Source: Aphidius gifuensis (Eukaryota; Arthropoda; Insecta; Hymenoptera; Braconidae). Taken from it: a stretch of DNA of 64,000 bases. The translations under genes were made by a program, and so were the position numbers. The DNA lies in the NCBI RefSeq assembly GCF_014905175.1, contig NC_057790.1:11000469-11064468 (forward strand), given 5' to 3'. The notes beneath the pieces were generated by a model. That model was not told the origin of the DNA, ran no database searches, and saw nothing but the letters and a program-made list of their open reading frames with translations. Each line of letters begins with the position of its first letter. Positions within the stretch are counted from its first letter, which is position 1. Below are positions 1 through 12,177 of this stretch, piece by piece.

Positions 1-288
1 AATTTCATGATCCTAAAGTACAACTTTTTCAAGTATTAAATATTATTTTACCTTTTGTATGTGGTATACCAAGTGATGACATGTATACACAAGCAATTAT
101 TGCTGATAATTACTAAATCTTAACCATTCAAATATAAATACTGGACGTTTTGCTTCTGGTGTGTGATTCAATGCATCCTCATTTAGAGTCAAACTATGAC
201 TCAATTCCATCATCATTTTTATTTTTTATTAATTATATGTAACCATCATACAAAGTAAAACAATGCAATACGAATTATAATTATTAGT
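1..288. other. 3' flank of the left FLYWCH-MULE-RING gene
   Basis: AT-rich sequence downstream of the minus-strand stop codon at 289-291. On the minus strand AATAAA-type hexamers occur around 216-232 and could serve polyadenylation. I see no further exon or repeat here. Confidence 0.4.
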
Positions 289-1552
289 TCAACTAACCTG
301 AACTCTTGTAAATGCTGTGATTGTTGTAGTGCATAAACAACGTAGAGATTGTTTTTCACGTTCACACATAATTCTGATTGAGTCAATACAATTTATACAT
401 GAATACCAATGATGGCAAGGTATCGTAATGTAATCAGCGATTTCATTTTTACAAAAACGACACAAGGAATTTTCCAAATTTTCAACTGTAAAAAAATACA
501 AAAAAAAAAGAATTTTAAGTTTGATAATGCACCATAAGTTTTTAATTTTTTTATAAATGACGTACATAATAATACTTCTCTGTAAACACTATATGTATGA
601 GGAATTATAGGGAGTCTACCAACATCTGGTCCAAATTGAATTACTTCTATCCTCTCTACTGGAGGTACCACGTCTGTAATTGATATTATTAATACATATG
701 GTGTATTTTTTTTTTTTTTTATATATAAAAATGATAATAAATCATTATTGATATTCTATTATTATCGTGTACTTACTAAGATCGTGTTTTGGTGCATATG
801 TAAAATAATCAACACTTTCAATATCTTCAATAATCAATTTATTATTGAATCCTCGCAAAAAATGATTTGCGCATGATAAAAATTTTGGTATATCAAATTC
901 TCCATTTTCATACAATTCCCATGCTCTATCTAAAATATCTTCATGAATTTTATAACGACGTTCTGGTGGACGTCTTACTGCTTCATTGTTTTGAAGGGAT
1001 ATTATTTCACAATGTGTAACAGATTGAACTTTTACTAATCCACCTAATAATAAAATAAAAAAATGTATTGCTTTAAAATGTGAAAAAAATTGTATGTTGT
1101 TTTAATTACATAATTGTCAATGATAAATTTTTAGATTTTAACAGGTAAAATAAAGATAAAGTGAAATAAAAAATATCTTACTTGTAAACTCCCAAATCAA
1201 GGGACGTGAACCAATTTTTTGTCTCAACTGGCAATGGTAACTTTCAATTGGGTTGTTGGTACGTTTACGAATTTTAAAAACACAAAATTTTTGGACTCCA
1301 ATATTTCTAATCCATGTTTTTTTAATATATGCCAGAAGACCAGAAAAAAAGGTATTTTGCCTGGGTGTGGCATGTGATTCAATCCAATTTAAAGCTACAG
1401 CAATATCCTCTTGAGGAAATAATGGCAAAGCCATTAATTTTCTATAAAATGTTTTGCCCTGGTTCCAACCACGAAGTATGTCCATTTGCCTTTTTCCTAT
1501 TTTTAATTTTAAATTTTTGAGCAAATTCTGTAATCATAAATGAATAAATGAA

Positions 1553-1595
<43 letters not shown>

Positions 1596-2729
1596 AGGTA
1601 AATTAATTATACTTTTTTTTGAAAAATCACCAAAACTTACATAGAGAAAATGAAAATAACAATAAATAATTGTAACATTTGGAAATACTACGTGAATAGC
1701 GTTTGATAGAGCAGCTTCATAATCGGTATGAAAGATCTGTGCTTGTATATTAGGTGTCCACCTTGCAAATTGATTAAGTACTGTTTCATATGCTGCTTGA
1801 ATTTTACGAGGCATCAGAGCCCAGAAAATTGGTTCAAACTTAAATAACAAGTAAAAATAAAAAATTATTTACTAAGTTTTAGATACTAAAATAAATAAAA
1901 AATTATCAGTTTTTAAATTAAAATTACCGTATTGTGTATTAAAGCCATTATGGTTAACAGCTGTAAATTCCCTAAGTATCTGGGGCAAACGTTGTACGTA
2001 GCATCTACACAAAATTCTGTTGATTGTATTGTTTGCAATAATTCAATATTAGTAATATTAACAACATCAAAACTTTTTCCATCATCATCTTGACATTCTT
2101 GTGATGTTACAGTAAGATGGCCTTCATTATATTGAAGAAGATGTTTCCATTCATCTGAATTTAGCATTGATGCATATTCACGGAGAGATTCAGGACGTCG
2201 AGGACATATCTCCGACCTCCATCTCCTCATGCTCCGATCAATACTCACGAATGGCTTTTGAGATGCAGCAGCAAAATTGCTACAGTTAAAAAAAAATATT
2301 TATATAAATAAATTAAATTATTAAAATTATAATAAAGAAAAAATCTATTATATTATGACAATATTCATCTTACTTTAATGCCACCTCGTCATAAATCTGT
2401 CTACTTTTCTTCATAGACGATTGTACGTCATGACGAAGTGTTTTTTTAAATTTATCAATGTTTTCAGCATTATTATCCACACTGTGATTGTGTTTGCCAT
2501 TGAGTATGATGAAGCCACTTGTATCAGATATCTTCCCTCGTGCCTTACAACCCCGTTGACAACAATCAAAGTACCTGTAAAAAAAACATAATAAATTATC
2601 ACATTTACTAAAAAGTATCTCTATTGCAATATATTAAAGTTAATGGAAAAAAAATTACCTGATATTATTTGTTGTTGACTTGTATCTAAATTTAAAACCA
2701 TCATGAAACTTAATGTTATCATTTGACAT
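289..2729 (-). CDS. FLYWCH zinc finger - MULE transposase - RING fusion protein, 579 aa, 8 exons
   Basis: Eight exons join in frame: 2729-2659, 2574-2374, 2279-1928, 1838-1641, 1527-1182, 1043-777, 673-566, 485-289. They total 1740 nt including the stop. All introns are GT-AG. Residues 1-54 form a FLYWCH finger (C28, C33, H52, H54). Residues about 160-390 are a MULE-type transposase core with D183 (motif CVDATY), D247 (HTDYEAA) and E369 (RTNNPIESYH), the expected DDE triad. The C-terminus is an IAP-like RING: C523, C526, C538, H540, C544, C547, C564, C566. Its last pair is C-x-C instead of C-x2-C. It ends in VQVS, as IAP RINGs end just after the last zinc ligands. Known: MULE transposases cut and paste DNA, and RINGs recruit E2 ubiquitin-conjugating enzymes. 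Inferred: either an autonomous element's gene or a domesticated one. No flanking inverted repeats were identified. The start has the first in-frame ATG before the finger. A homologous gene runs divergently at 5809-9627. Confidence 0.85.
1540..1597. repeat. TAAA microsatellite in intron 4
   Basis: About fourteen near-perfect TAAA/AATA tetranucleotide repeats inside the intron between exons 4 and 5 of the left FLYWCH-MULE-RING gene. Confidence 0.9.
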
Positions 2730-3560
2730 TATTGTTAAATTTGATTTTTTTTTTATCTCCTCAAAAACTGACAGAAAATCTAATACAAATCTGTGTAATC
2801 AAGTTTTTTTAATACCCACAAAAAAACAAATTATAATACAATCTACTGAATAAATTATGACAATGTTGTTATTTTATGTATTAATATAACAATAATTTTC
2901 ATAACTAATCTGACAGTTAGCCAGACAGTTTAAAAATGAGGTTATAAACGAGCTTGTGTGTGTTCAGTGTTGTAAAGGTACATTACACTCACTACGATCT
3001 ACAGTACATGCCTGTCGTAACTTGTACAATGTAAAGCAATGGTGAGTGTAAAATGTGAATGTACCTTTATCCAGAACAACAGTCAACACACAACATTCAA
3101 CAACAAACCTGAACATCAAATTTGAAATATATAATTATTTTCCATTGAGAATACATATTTTTTAGCCAGTTATTACTATTCATATTTATTTATTTATTAA
3201 TTATATTCTTATAATTGATATTTATTATTTATTTTTGTAATTATTTGATCAAATTTTTATGAATTTTAATTCTTTCATTGTCATTTTGATGAGGTAAATT
3301 ATTGTAATTTTTTCTTTGTATTTATAAATACCAAGTAAATTTTAAAAATGTAAATAACAATATATCGAAAATAATTATTTTAGTTAATTTATCAATTAAA
3401 AATAGTTTAATTTTTTGTTTTATAAAATCACCATGAAATTACTTTCTTTTCAATATCATTCAATATTTTTTTTAATTTCACTGACTAATAAACTATTTTA
3501 TTACGTAAACATCAAATGTATCATAATAAAAATTATGTAAACATACATTATTATCATTCT
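2730..3560. other. Intergenic, upstream of the left gene, with one imperfect inverted repeat
   Basis: Noncoding AT-rich sequence. At 2973-3069 the arms AAAGGTACATTACACTCAC and GTGAGTGTAAAATGTGAATG (followed by TACCTTT) are imperfect reverse complements around a mixed-composition centre. It may be a small miniature element or a transcribed hairpin. Nothing else recognised. Confidence 0.5.
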
Positions 3561-4205
3561 TAAATTGTTGCAATTGATGTGTCATTTGATTTAAATTATA
3601 TCCTTGTTGTCCTACTCAATATAAGCTGATATTGGACGATCACGTGATAATGTTTGATGTTGAACCATATCATTTGTTGGACGATTTAATGAATTTTTTG
3701 AACCTCGTAAATTTTTTTGTTTTGTATAAAGAGTATTATTATTATTACGTTCATCAATTGGTTGAGGTGGACTTGGTTGTTGTTTCATTGCTGGTATTAT
3801 TGGATCTTGATGACGATATGCACTTTAATTTTGATAATGCCTTTCGGCATCAGTACTTTGTGAATTGAATCAGAACTTATGGATTATTATTACCATGTGA
3901 TGACCGTGTTGGTGTAAGTTTTTGGTGATGATTGCTGACCTGATGGAGGTAAAGTACTTGTTATTCTCATTGTACCGTGTAAATTATGACTTGATCCAAA
4001 TAAATAAATAAATATAAAATCATAGAATAATAAAAATGATAATAATAATAATAATATATAAATCAAATAAAAAAAAATATATAAAATCATTTTTAAATTA
4101 AATTTAATACCGTGAACGGAGTGATGTTGCTCTATTCATTGCTGTCGTTGGTGGTGGTTGTACTGGTGGTGTAACACTATTACTTGATGATGCCCTACTA
4201 AATCC
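3560..4205 (-). pseudogene. Fragment of an unidentified gene (Gln/Ser/Pro-rich region), frameshifted
   Basis: Minus-strand translation shows protein-like segments separated by an apparent intron and frame changes. About 4200-4110 reads GFSRASSSNSVTPPVQPPP and continues TTAMNRATSLRSR to a GT donor. After an AT-rich gap, about 4000-3890 reads SHNLHGTMRITSTLPPSGQQ, then shifts frame. About 3830-3625 reads a Pro/Asn/Gln-rich stretch ending RDRPISAYIE, and after another shift GQQGYNLNQMTHQLQQFK. The composition resembles the disordered part of a large cytoplasmic or scaffold protein, but I do not recognise the gene. Frameshifts and a stop show it is broken. It may be a captured or duplicated fragment. 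Confidence 0.5.
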
Positions 4206-5385
4206 AGGATGCCCTACTAAATACTTCATGCTGTTGTTTACCCTCACTTGTTCCTACTTCTAAAAAAAAATTATAAACAAAAAAAAATAATAATAACAAT
4301 AAAATTATATCATATTAGATATTTTAGAATAATCGCCACAGTTTCGTTTAATGATTTTTTTTTTTTCTTTTTAAAAAAAGGTTAAATGAAAAAAAAAAAA
4401 AACAAATTCATACAATGAAGGATAAAAATATTGATCAAATCATCTCACTATCTCGCGACCATTTTTCATATGCGATCAACATTTATTTCCCCTTCATTAT
4501 TGTTATTTTAGTAATTTGATTTTAGATATTTTTTTTAACTAACCCATTGATGGTAAATTTCATAGGTTTCTTTAAAAATATGATTTTAGTTGTTTATTAG
4601 TAAATAAAAAAAAATTTTTTTTTAATTTTTAATTTCGGACCGATGCCAAGTGATCGTTTGTTTTTGTTTTTTTTTTAAATTCATAAGTACATAATAAATT
4701 GATAGAAAAAAAAAAAAAATTAACGTGAAAAAATAAAAAAAATAATGTAAAAAAATGCAAAAAATAAAAAAAAAGAATTTAAAAGAAAAAAAAATTTAGT
4801 TCGACAATTGCAAACAATTTAATTATTTTTTGTTGGTCGTCGTGATGGTGGTGGTGCTGTTGTCACCATTGTCGTTGTCGCATTGTCTTGGTCAGGGTTT
4901 TTTTTTATATATATCTAATTATCAGTAATGACTGACTACATGGTAATTTATAATTTTTAGGTTTTTTAATATTTTATAATCATTGTAATATTCAATTACA
5001 TTATCATTTAATATATTATCACTTGTTGAAAATGACAATTTAGAATACTAAGCTAAAGATAAGCTGAAGAATTAATATTATCAAAATCACAGGGAAAAAT
5101 CCAATCGCCATTTACAAACTGTGGTTTTATTTTTTTACAATTATAGATAAATCATTGTAACTTTTTGAATTTTCTTCTTTATTTTTATTTATTAATAATC
5201 TCATATTTATTAAATAATCATTATTATTATTTTTATTAATACGAGATTTTCAATTATCATTTAATTGTTTATTTGTCATATTTTTTAATTTTTTTTTTAT
5301 ACTGTTATCGATCATCATTTTTTTTTTCTCAGAATTGAAAAAAAGGTATGTAAATAATATAAAGAAAAAGATGAAAAATGAAAGA

Positions 5386-5418
<33 letters not shown>

Positions 5419-5550
5419 GTCAGTGATTTACCCGATGTTTTTACCGTGCGTAGTGTAAAAAAAATAAAAACCGATCGAACCCCCACTTTGTCCCGCTCAG
5501 ACACTTCTTCGAGACCGTCCTCAAGTTTGATTTCTGGTATCAACATCACG
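4206..5550. other. Noncoding AT-rich spacer between the two divergent genes
   Basis: Homopolymer runs of A or T (for example 5390-5416) and low-complexity sequence. No coding signal that I trust on either strand. Confidence 0.5.
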
Positions 5551-5605
5551 CCTATATATATTTAAACCAATAAAAATGAAGTTTGCTGTCCCCCGTCAAT
5601 CAGCT
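5551..5605 (+). promoter_or_regulatory. Candidate TATA-type promoter of the right FLYWCH-MULE-RING gene
   Basis: A TATATATATTTAAA stretch at 5553-5566 is followed about 30-45 bases later by pyrimidine-rich initiator-like sequence (CCCCCGTCAATCAGCTC). The ATG of the downstream gene is about 210 bases further. This fits a core promoter and short 5' UTR, but AT-rich DNA gives chance TATA matches. Confidence 0.35.
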
Positions 5606-5808
5606 CAACAAAGGCTTGCTCATTTCGCTAATTTTTATTTAGTTGTGAAATGATTCTCGAAGCGTTCACTATAATTTTCTGAACTTGATTTTTAAAAAGA
5701 AAAACTTTATTGAACTTGAAAAATTCCTTCGTGTCCATAAAAAATACAAAAAGTAAATAATTCTTTATTTAAAAAAAATATAAAATAATAATTGTTTATT
5801 CGATAAGG

Positions 5809-8800
5809 ATGGTTGTTATCAACCGCAGAGGTACAAACTGGTTTCTTGAAAACCAAAGAAATGGCGTCGAGTAAGTTCTTTGATTTTTATTAATTTTTAT
5901 TTCATTAATTGTTAAAGCTTGTTTAATATTTTATTCATTTATTTAATTAAATAATAAATACCTAATTTACAACGATAAAAGATTGTAAATAAATTATATT
6001 GTTGATTGATTGTTAATAAATTTTATGATTATTTTATTTTTTTTTTTTAAAAAAAAATTCATTTATCTTTTATTTGTTTTTTTCTTTTCATATTTTTGCC
6101 CTTGAATTTTTTTTTTTTTTTTTTTTTTGCTACAACCGGAATTGTCTTAAATGTCGCCCCTCTGTCCCTCTCGTAACAGCTATGTTACCACGATATGATT
6201 TGATACGATACGATAATCCAGATATTATCGTATCGTATCGTCAATGGCGCGATCGCGATAACTCATCAAAATTATGACAATATTTTTGTATGTATAATTT
6301 AATATTATATTTTTATGTAATATATAAATTATAATTGAAATTTATTATAAAATAAAAATAAATTATCTCTCTAATTTTTTTCTCTCAATTTTAAACAAAT
6401 ATTTTTTTTTTCAGTTCCATAAATAGATCTTGAAGTAATTCATAAAAAATGTCTAAATAAAATTTTATTTTAGTTAATAAATATATTTATAATTCGTTTA
6501 AATAAATAATAGAAAGAATTATTTTTATACACTTACAGCTAGCTTATTTTAAATTTTGTTTAAAAATTAAATTTTATATTTTTCATTATTTAATGTAATG
6601 TAAACTAGTAAATTATAATTTTTAAGATTAAATAATTAATTTTTGATAAATAACTAAATATAAACACTATTAATTTTGTTATTTTTAGGCATTATCATTG
6701 CTGTCAACGGAACACTCGATTTAGATGTCGAGCTCGTGCTACGCTTGTCTTACGAAGAGATACGTTTACAGTGATTGGTAATCATAATCATGATTTAACA
6801 ATGGATAACCCCCGACAAACAACATTGTTTCGACGTGAGTTGGAACGTCGTGTTAATACATCGTTTCGGCCTGTTGCTGAAATTTACCATGAGGTAGCAA
6901 ATGAATTAAGGTAAACGATTTAATTCACATAAATAATAATAATAATTATGAATATGGTGGTGGTGGTGGTGGTGGTGGTCGTAGTGGTAGTGGTAGTGGT
7001 GGTGGTGTATTTAATTATATTTTTAAAAAAAATATTGATGGCGATTTGTCGAGGGGTAATGAAACCTATTTTTTTTTTTTTTTTTGTGTTTTTATTTTTG
7101 CCTGTCTTCTGGCGTATACATTAAAATTATTTAAAATGCTTCTGTAATCATGCAATTAACATATACATAATGTGTTATAAATACATATTTTAACATTAAA
7201 AATTTTTAATTTCATTATCAATATTAATAATTAAATTAAAAACTTCTTTTAATTTGTTAAATACACATTAACACAGTTTTTGAAAATATTCATGAATATT
7301 TTTAATACAGATTTCAGCATGTTGCAGCGCGTGTGCCATTTCCATCAATAAGAACAACAATGTATAATTGGAGTCGTCGAAGACCACTTCCAAATATTAC
7401 AACATATCGTTCGGTTATTGCAAATTTACGTTTACCAAGCTGGTTATCCTTGTTACGACTTACAAATGTGCGACTAAGAATTCGCCTTGCATCTACTAAC
7501 AATAATGCCAAGTCACTAATTTTTATGCCTGATGTACAGTATCTTCGCGATTTAAATAGAAGAGCTACTGTTAATGTTGCTTTCTGTAATTGGTCATTAC
7601 CAGACGTTGGTAACACTACTGACTTATTAGTCATCACAGTCAATCATCAAGGATGTGTAAGTGTATTGTTTAATTAATTTTTTTTAATTTTATTATTAAT
7701 TTTAAATAATTTTTTTTTTATTTTCAAGAGTAGATCGAAAGCCAATTTGTACTGATTAGAACGGAATTTGTACTTCAATAATAATAAAGAAACAAATTAC
7801 TCCGAAATATCAATTTACAACACTTTATTATTATTATCATTATTATTATTGAGGTACAAATTCTAATTTTATTGGTACAAATTGGCTTTAAAATAAAAAA
7901 AAAATATTGATTTTCAAGGTGCCATGCAATTGTCAGTTAAACATTTATTTATTAACAAATAACTGTTTAATAACTTATTAACAAAAATCACGCACCTCTC
8001 AAATTTATTAAGTCAACTTAATTACTCAACAACAGAATAAAGCTAATATATTTACTTTTTTTTTTTAGACTTTGCCAGTTGGTTGGGCTGCAATGAATGT
8101 AAAAAATGAAAATATAATCGAAAGAGTTCTTGAAATCATCGAAGAAGAATTTGAATCTATTAATAACATTTACACAAGTCCTGAATTGTTAACTGTAACA
8201 CGAAGAGTGTTCCCAGACGCTTCTGTTCAATTATCATTTGCTGAAACAGCTGTTTCACTTATAAACATGATGTATACAAACAATATTGATGTAAATGATG
8301 AAAATATTCAAAACGTATTATCACAAATTCTCGGAATTTTTCTCTTACCAAGATGTCTAGCCCGTACTAGCTTTGATTATGTAATTGAGAATATGGATGA
8401 TGCGACAAGAATTGTAATGGGCAATAGCATAGCATTTATACAGGAAAATTATATCAACCAATTATTTTCTATGGACCCAAATAATCCACCGTATGATGTT
8501 ATGGATGATACCTGGCTAAATAATATTCGTCACATGCAAGGTGAAATGCGTAATGGACACTATGTTAATACATTTGAATTTATTCAAGCATTGTTATATT
8601 TTCTTGAAGACAGTCGGAGTAAAATAATAAAGTTAAAGAATCGTATTGGAGTACCATCTGTTAAAGTACGCCTATGCTTGAATAAAGTCAAGCTAAGAAA
8701 TTTTTGGAAATGGAATACTATTGATAAGCCAATAGACCAAATATTTTTAAAATTACAATCAATAATAACACCATTTATTCGTGATACTTGTGTCTGCTTC

Positions 8801-9627
8801 AATATAGCAAATGATGATTTAAATATTCATGAAGAAAATGCTGCTGATAATGATTCTGACAATACAGATGATAATGATGATAGTAATTCCGACAGTACAC
8901 ATGATGATAATGATAATGATGCAAATGATGATAATAATGTTGATGATGACGATGATAATGTCATTAATTTTGAAAATAATAATGATGCTGATGTTTTTGA
9001 TAATGTGGATAATAATTATAATGATGATGATGATAATAATGGTGAACCAGAACTTCCAATTTTTCGTATGAATAATAATAATAATAATGATGAAGTATTA
9101 AGACAAGAAAATTTGGGCAGCGATGTTGATTACACACCAAGGTTTTTTTCCAATGACGATGAATTCTATGGTAAATGTTTTATTTAATAAAAAGTAATAT
9201 TTAAATAAATGTAATAATTATTTCTTTTTTTTTAGATGGAAAAAGTTACAATTTGAAATGTTGTCAATGTGATAAGGAAGCAGATTATATGGCATCAACT
9301 TGCGGTCATCTTTTGTACTGTGAAACATGCAAAAACTGTACATCAAACTTATTGTGTCCAAAATGTAACAAAGAACCTGGTGAATTAAAAAAAATTTTCA
9401 TTGAACAATTGGGTGGGGAAGATGAAGCTACAAAAGGTCGCTGTATCACCTGTCTAATTCGACCTATGCAAATGGTTAACATATTTTGCAAACATGCTGC
9501 ATGCTGTGAGAGATGCACAAGAGTCATTGCAAATGATTCTCGTGGAAAAACATTATTGTCAGCAAAGTGCCCAACATGTCGAGGAGTAAGTCAAGGTTTT
9601 TACCCATTAAAAATTCCAGTTAATTAA
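5809..9627 (+). CDS. FLYWCH - degenerate MULE - acidic linker - double RING protein, 707 aa, 5 exons
   Basis: Exons 5809-5870, 6689-6910, 7311-7656, 8069-9170 and 9236-9627 join in frame with GT-AG introns, giving 2124 nt including the stop. An in-frame stop at 5770 supports the ATG. Residues 11-55 are a FLYWCH finger (W11, C25/C26, C34, H53, H55). Residues about 96-450 align with the MULE core of the gene at 289-2729, but the catalytic sites are changed: N183 and S247 lie at exactly the positions of D183 and D247, and the third site reads KPID where the sister reads NPIE. Residues about 465-545 are a highly acidic Asp/Asn tract. RING 1 is a full C3HC4 (C586, C589, C600, H602, C606, C609, C618, C621). 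RING 2 uses C647, C650, C662, H664, C667 or C668, C671, C689, C692. Inferred: transposition activity is lost while an open reading frame and two ubiquitin-ligase-type domains remain, which suggests domestication. Alternative: a young relic not yet broken. Confidence 0.85.
6202..6239. repeat. Perfect 16-bp hairpin in intron 1
   Basis: GATACGATACGATAAT at 6202-6217 and its exact reverse complement at 6224-6239, separated by six bases. It lies in the first intron of the right FLYWCH-MULE-RING gene, next to an unusually GC-rich GGCGCGATCGCGAT. Confidence 0.85.
6955..7012. repeat. GGT/AGTGGT minisatellite in intron 2
   Basis: GGT triplets with interspersed CGTAGT and AGTGGT variants in the second intron of the right FLYWCH-MULE-RING gene. 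Confidence 0.85.
7738..7889. mobile_element. Palindromic miniature element in intron 3
   Basis: The ends AAAGCCAATTTGTAC and GTACAAATTGGCTTT are inverted repeats. Inner parts also pair (GAATTTGTACTTCAATAATA with TATTATTGAGGTACAAATTC). The whole 150 bp can fold into one hairpin. It is an intronic insertion. No clear target duplication seen. Confidence 0.65.
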
Positions 9628-12170
9628 TTTATTGATTGAAAAATGAGCAAATAATAGTTATTATAATCATTTTTTATATTTTTTTAATAATGTTCAAAAT
9701 GAGCAAATAATAATTATTATAACCATTTTTTTATATTTTTTTAAAAAAAATTAAAATTCTCATTAAAACAAAAAGTAAATGTTCGTTTTTCTTTTATATT
9801 TGCTTGTAATAATTTTCAAGACAATTTTTTGTATTTGTAACTTTGTGTATTTTGGTCATTAACAAAATAAACAACACATTAAAAAATTGTTTGAATTTAA
9901 AAACTAAAAAAAAATTTGTATATCATTTTATTTTTTCTACCTTTTTTTAGGTCAATAATTTAGATATATATAAAATAATTTATTAAAAAAAAAAAATAAT
10001 TTTGTTTATTATTATTATGCCAACAAACAAATTTATAAAAATTATAAAAATTTGTTTAATAATTTAATTATAAATTTAATTTATAAAAGGGTATAAAATT
10101 TTTTTCTATTACATTATTGTTAATTTTTGTATAAAAGCAACACCAAGAAGACTAGAGACCTCTCTAGTTTTCTAAAGCAACCTACTGCAACCTAATATCT
10201 GTAATAGGTAAAAAAGATTTCTAAGTCTACTATAATTTCGCTCTTACCATCATATTATTGACCGAGAACACTATAATTTGTACAGTCTAACTTTTTGCAT
10301 TTCGGCATAATGATACTTTTTCTGCCTTTTAATGCTATCATTCTTTTTTTCTAAGTTATTTGTTTTCGACAAATATATAAATACTAAATTTTTAAAAACC
10401 ACTCATTTACAATTCTGAATTATGTGTAATCAACTATATTACGTTTTATGTTTTCTGATATTCGGAATTTTAAAATTATATGACATATAAACTACGTTAA
10501 AAAGTAAAATTCTACAAATTAACTTTTTTAATGTAATTAATTGAACCAATTTTTTTTTTTTAAGTTTTTAACAAACATCAAAATTTTCTTTCTGTAATTT
10601 ACATTTTTCAGCGATTTATGATTCATACCATCTACAAATTTACAAATTTATAATTCGTAGTTTTAAATTTCGTAACCTTAGTAATTCGAATTAACTGGAT
10701 CTGGGGAAAATGGCCGCGTGCCAATCTGAGTGCATGTGTGAGTTATTCCGAACGTTTCCGAGTCTCCCACTCGAATAATAATTTGGACATGCGCAAAAGA
10801 TTTTTGTCGAGCAGTGTGACTGCGACAGAGAGATTGTCTGCACCGTAATGAAGACGCACAAAATCATACCCTATGCGCAATATAGTAGTATTAAATATAT
10901 GCAGTACAATTATTTTCATTAATAAGAACACCATTATTATCAGCATTATTTTGCAAACTTGTTGATTTACTGTTGATATTTGTTCATTCTCTGAAAAAAA
11001 AAAAAATTGTTTTGAGATCTGCATGAGGTTGATTGTATATTAGATTTATGAGCTATTGACTGAAAAATATGTCAACATTTTTATTTATTTAGTTTTTATT
11101 ACGTACGTGATGTTTGGTATTAATGATATAATTTCTTTTGTGATAATAATATTAACTTTCCTTCTTCCCGAAGCTGAGAAGTTCGAAGCAGCTGCTCACT
11201 TCTTTTAGCTTTATTAGCCTGAGTGTTTTCACTTCCAGATAAATATCCATACTTGTCGCCTTTTTTTTAGTTTTTCATAAAGCAATAAGGCACTTTCAAA
11301 TGTCACTAAAAAATCTTTAATGACAGTTAGTTTATTTACTTTATATTTACTTTATTTTTTTTAAATAAATTTATAAAAATATCAACAAATCACGTGAATC
11401 GATAATGAATCATATATAATTAGATATAATTAAATGAATGGATGATTATTGAATGTTTAAATCAACAAATTATTTATTTCGATTTTAAAAATAAACAATT
11501 ATAAAGATAAACGAACGGAATTTTTATCGTTTTGAGAAAAATGATCACGTTGTTCAATGAAGGAATAGTTTTTTGTTTAAATTATAATTATGAATCATAA
11601 TAGTCTAAAAAAAAATTACCTGAGCCTCCAGTAATCTTCACCTTATAGGTCCACCACTTGGCGCTATGTTTTGATCATTGTTTCACCAAATTATCGATGT
11701 CCTTGAAAGGGCTGGGTGGGTAATAACACACGATAGTACTTAAACCTTTTATGGATATTTCTTTAATCCATGACTTAGGGACAATGTCTATTTTTCTTTG
11801 TAGAGGTTTTTACCCAGGTGACTATCGATAAATTATTTTTTTTCCTGAGGTGCGGGGAGCCGGGGTATCTCTACGCGTGCGCATTTTGAATTGATATTAT
11901 ATAGTCGTTTGCTTTGAAGGCTTCGAAGTTCAAGATGGCCCCTACACGGACATACAATACCATCATATTTTCGTTTATCTTCGTGTTTTTCCGTGTTTGT
12001 TTACATATCGAGATGAAATTTCAATATGACAGCTTTTATGCTTAGATGCAGAAGAGAGCAACGTACTGAAATGCAATTTCACAATGCAGATTCAACGTGC
12101 ATTTATATATATATATATATTTAAGTCAATAGTACTATCAAACATCTCATTTATTTATAATATATATTTT
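9628..12170. other. Intergenic, no gene recognised
   Basis: Mostly AT-rich. Direct repeats follow the gene (ATGAGCAAATAATARTTATTAT at 9642 and 9699). A more GC-balanced stretch at 10700-10880 has no supported ORF. A short piece there (GCAATATAGTAGTATTA, about 10876) recurs at about 16801 inside the Helitron. The TTTTTACCCAGGTGA string near 11810 has a relative near 56938. Confidence 0.45.
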
Positions 12171-12177
12171 TGTTTTT

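Noticed and set aside
5250..5565. Overlapping frames on both strands near 5.4 kb
   Set aside because: Driven by A/T homopolymers. The region is better explained as upstream sequence of the right gene.
8829..9071. Met/Ile-rich 80-aa frame on the plus strand
   Set aside because: It is an alternative frame of the GAT/AAT acidic linker in the right RING gene exon 4.
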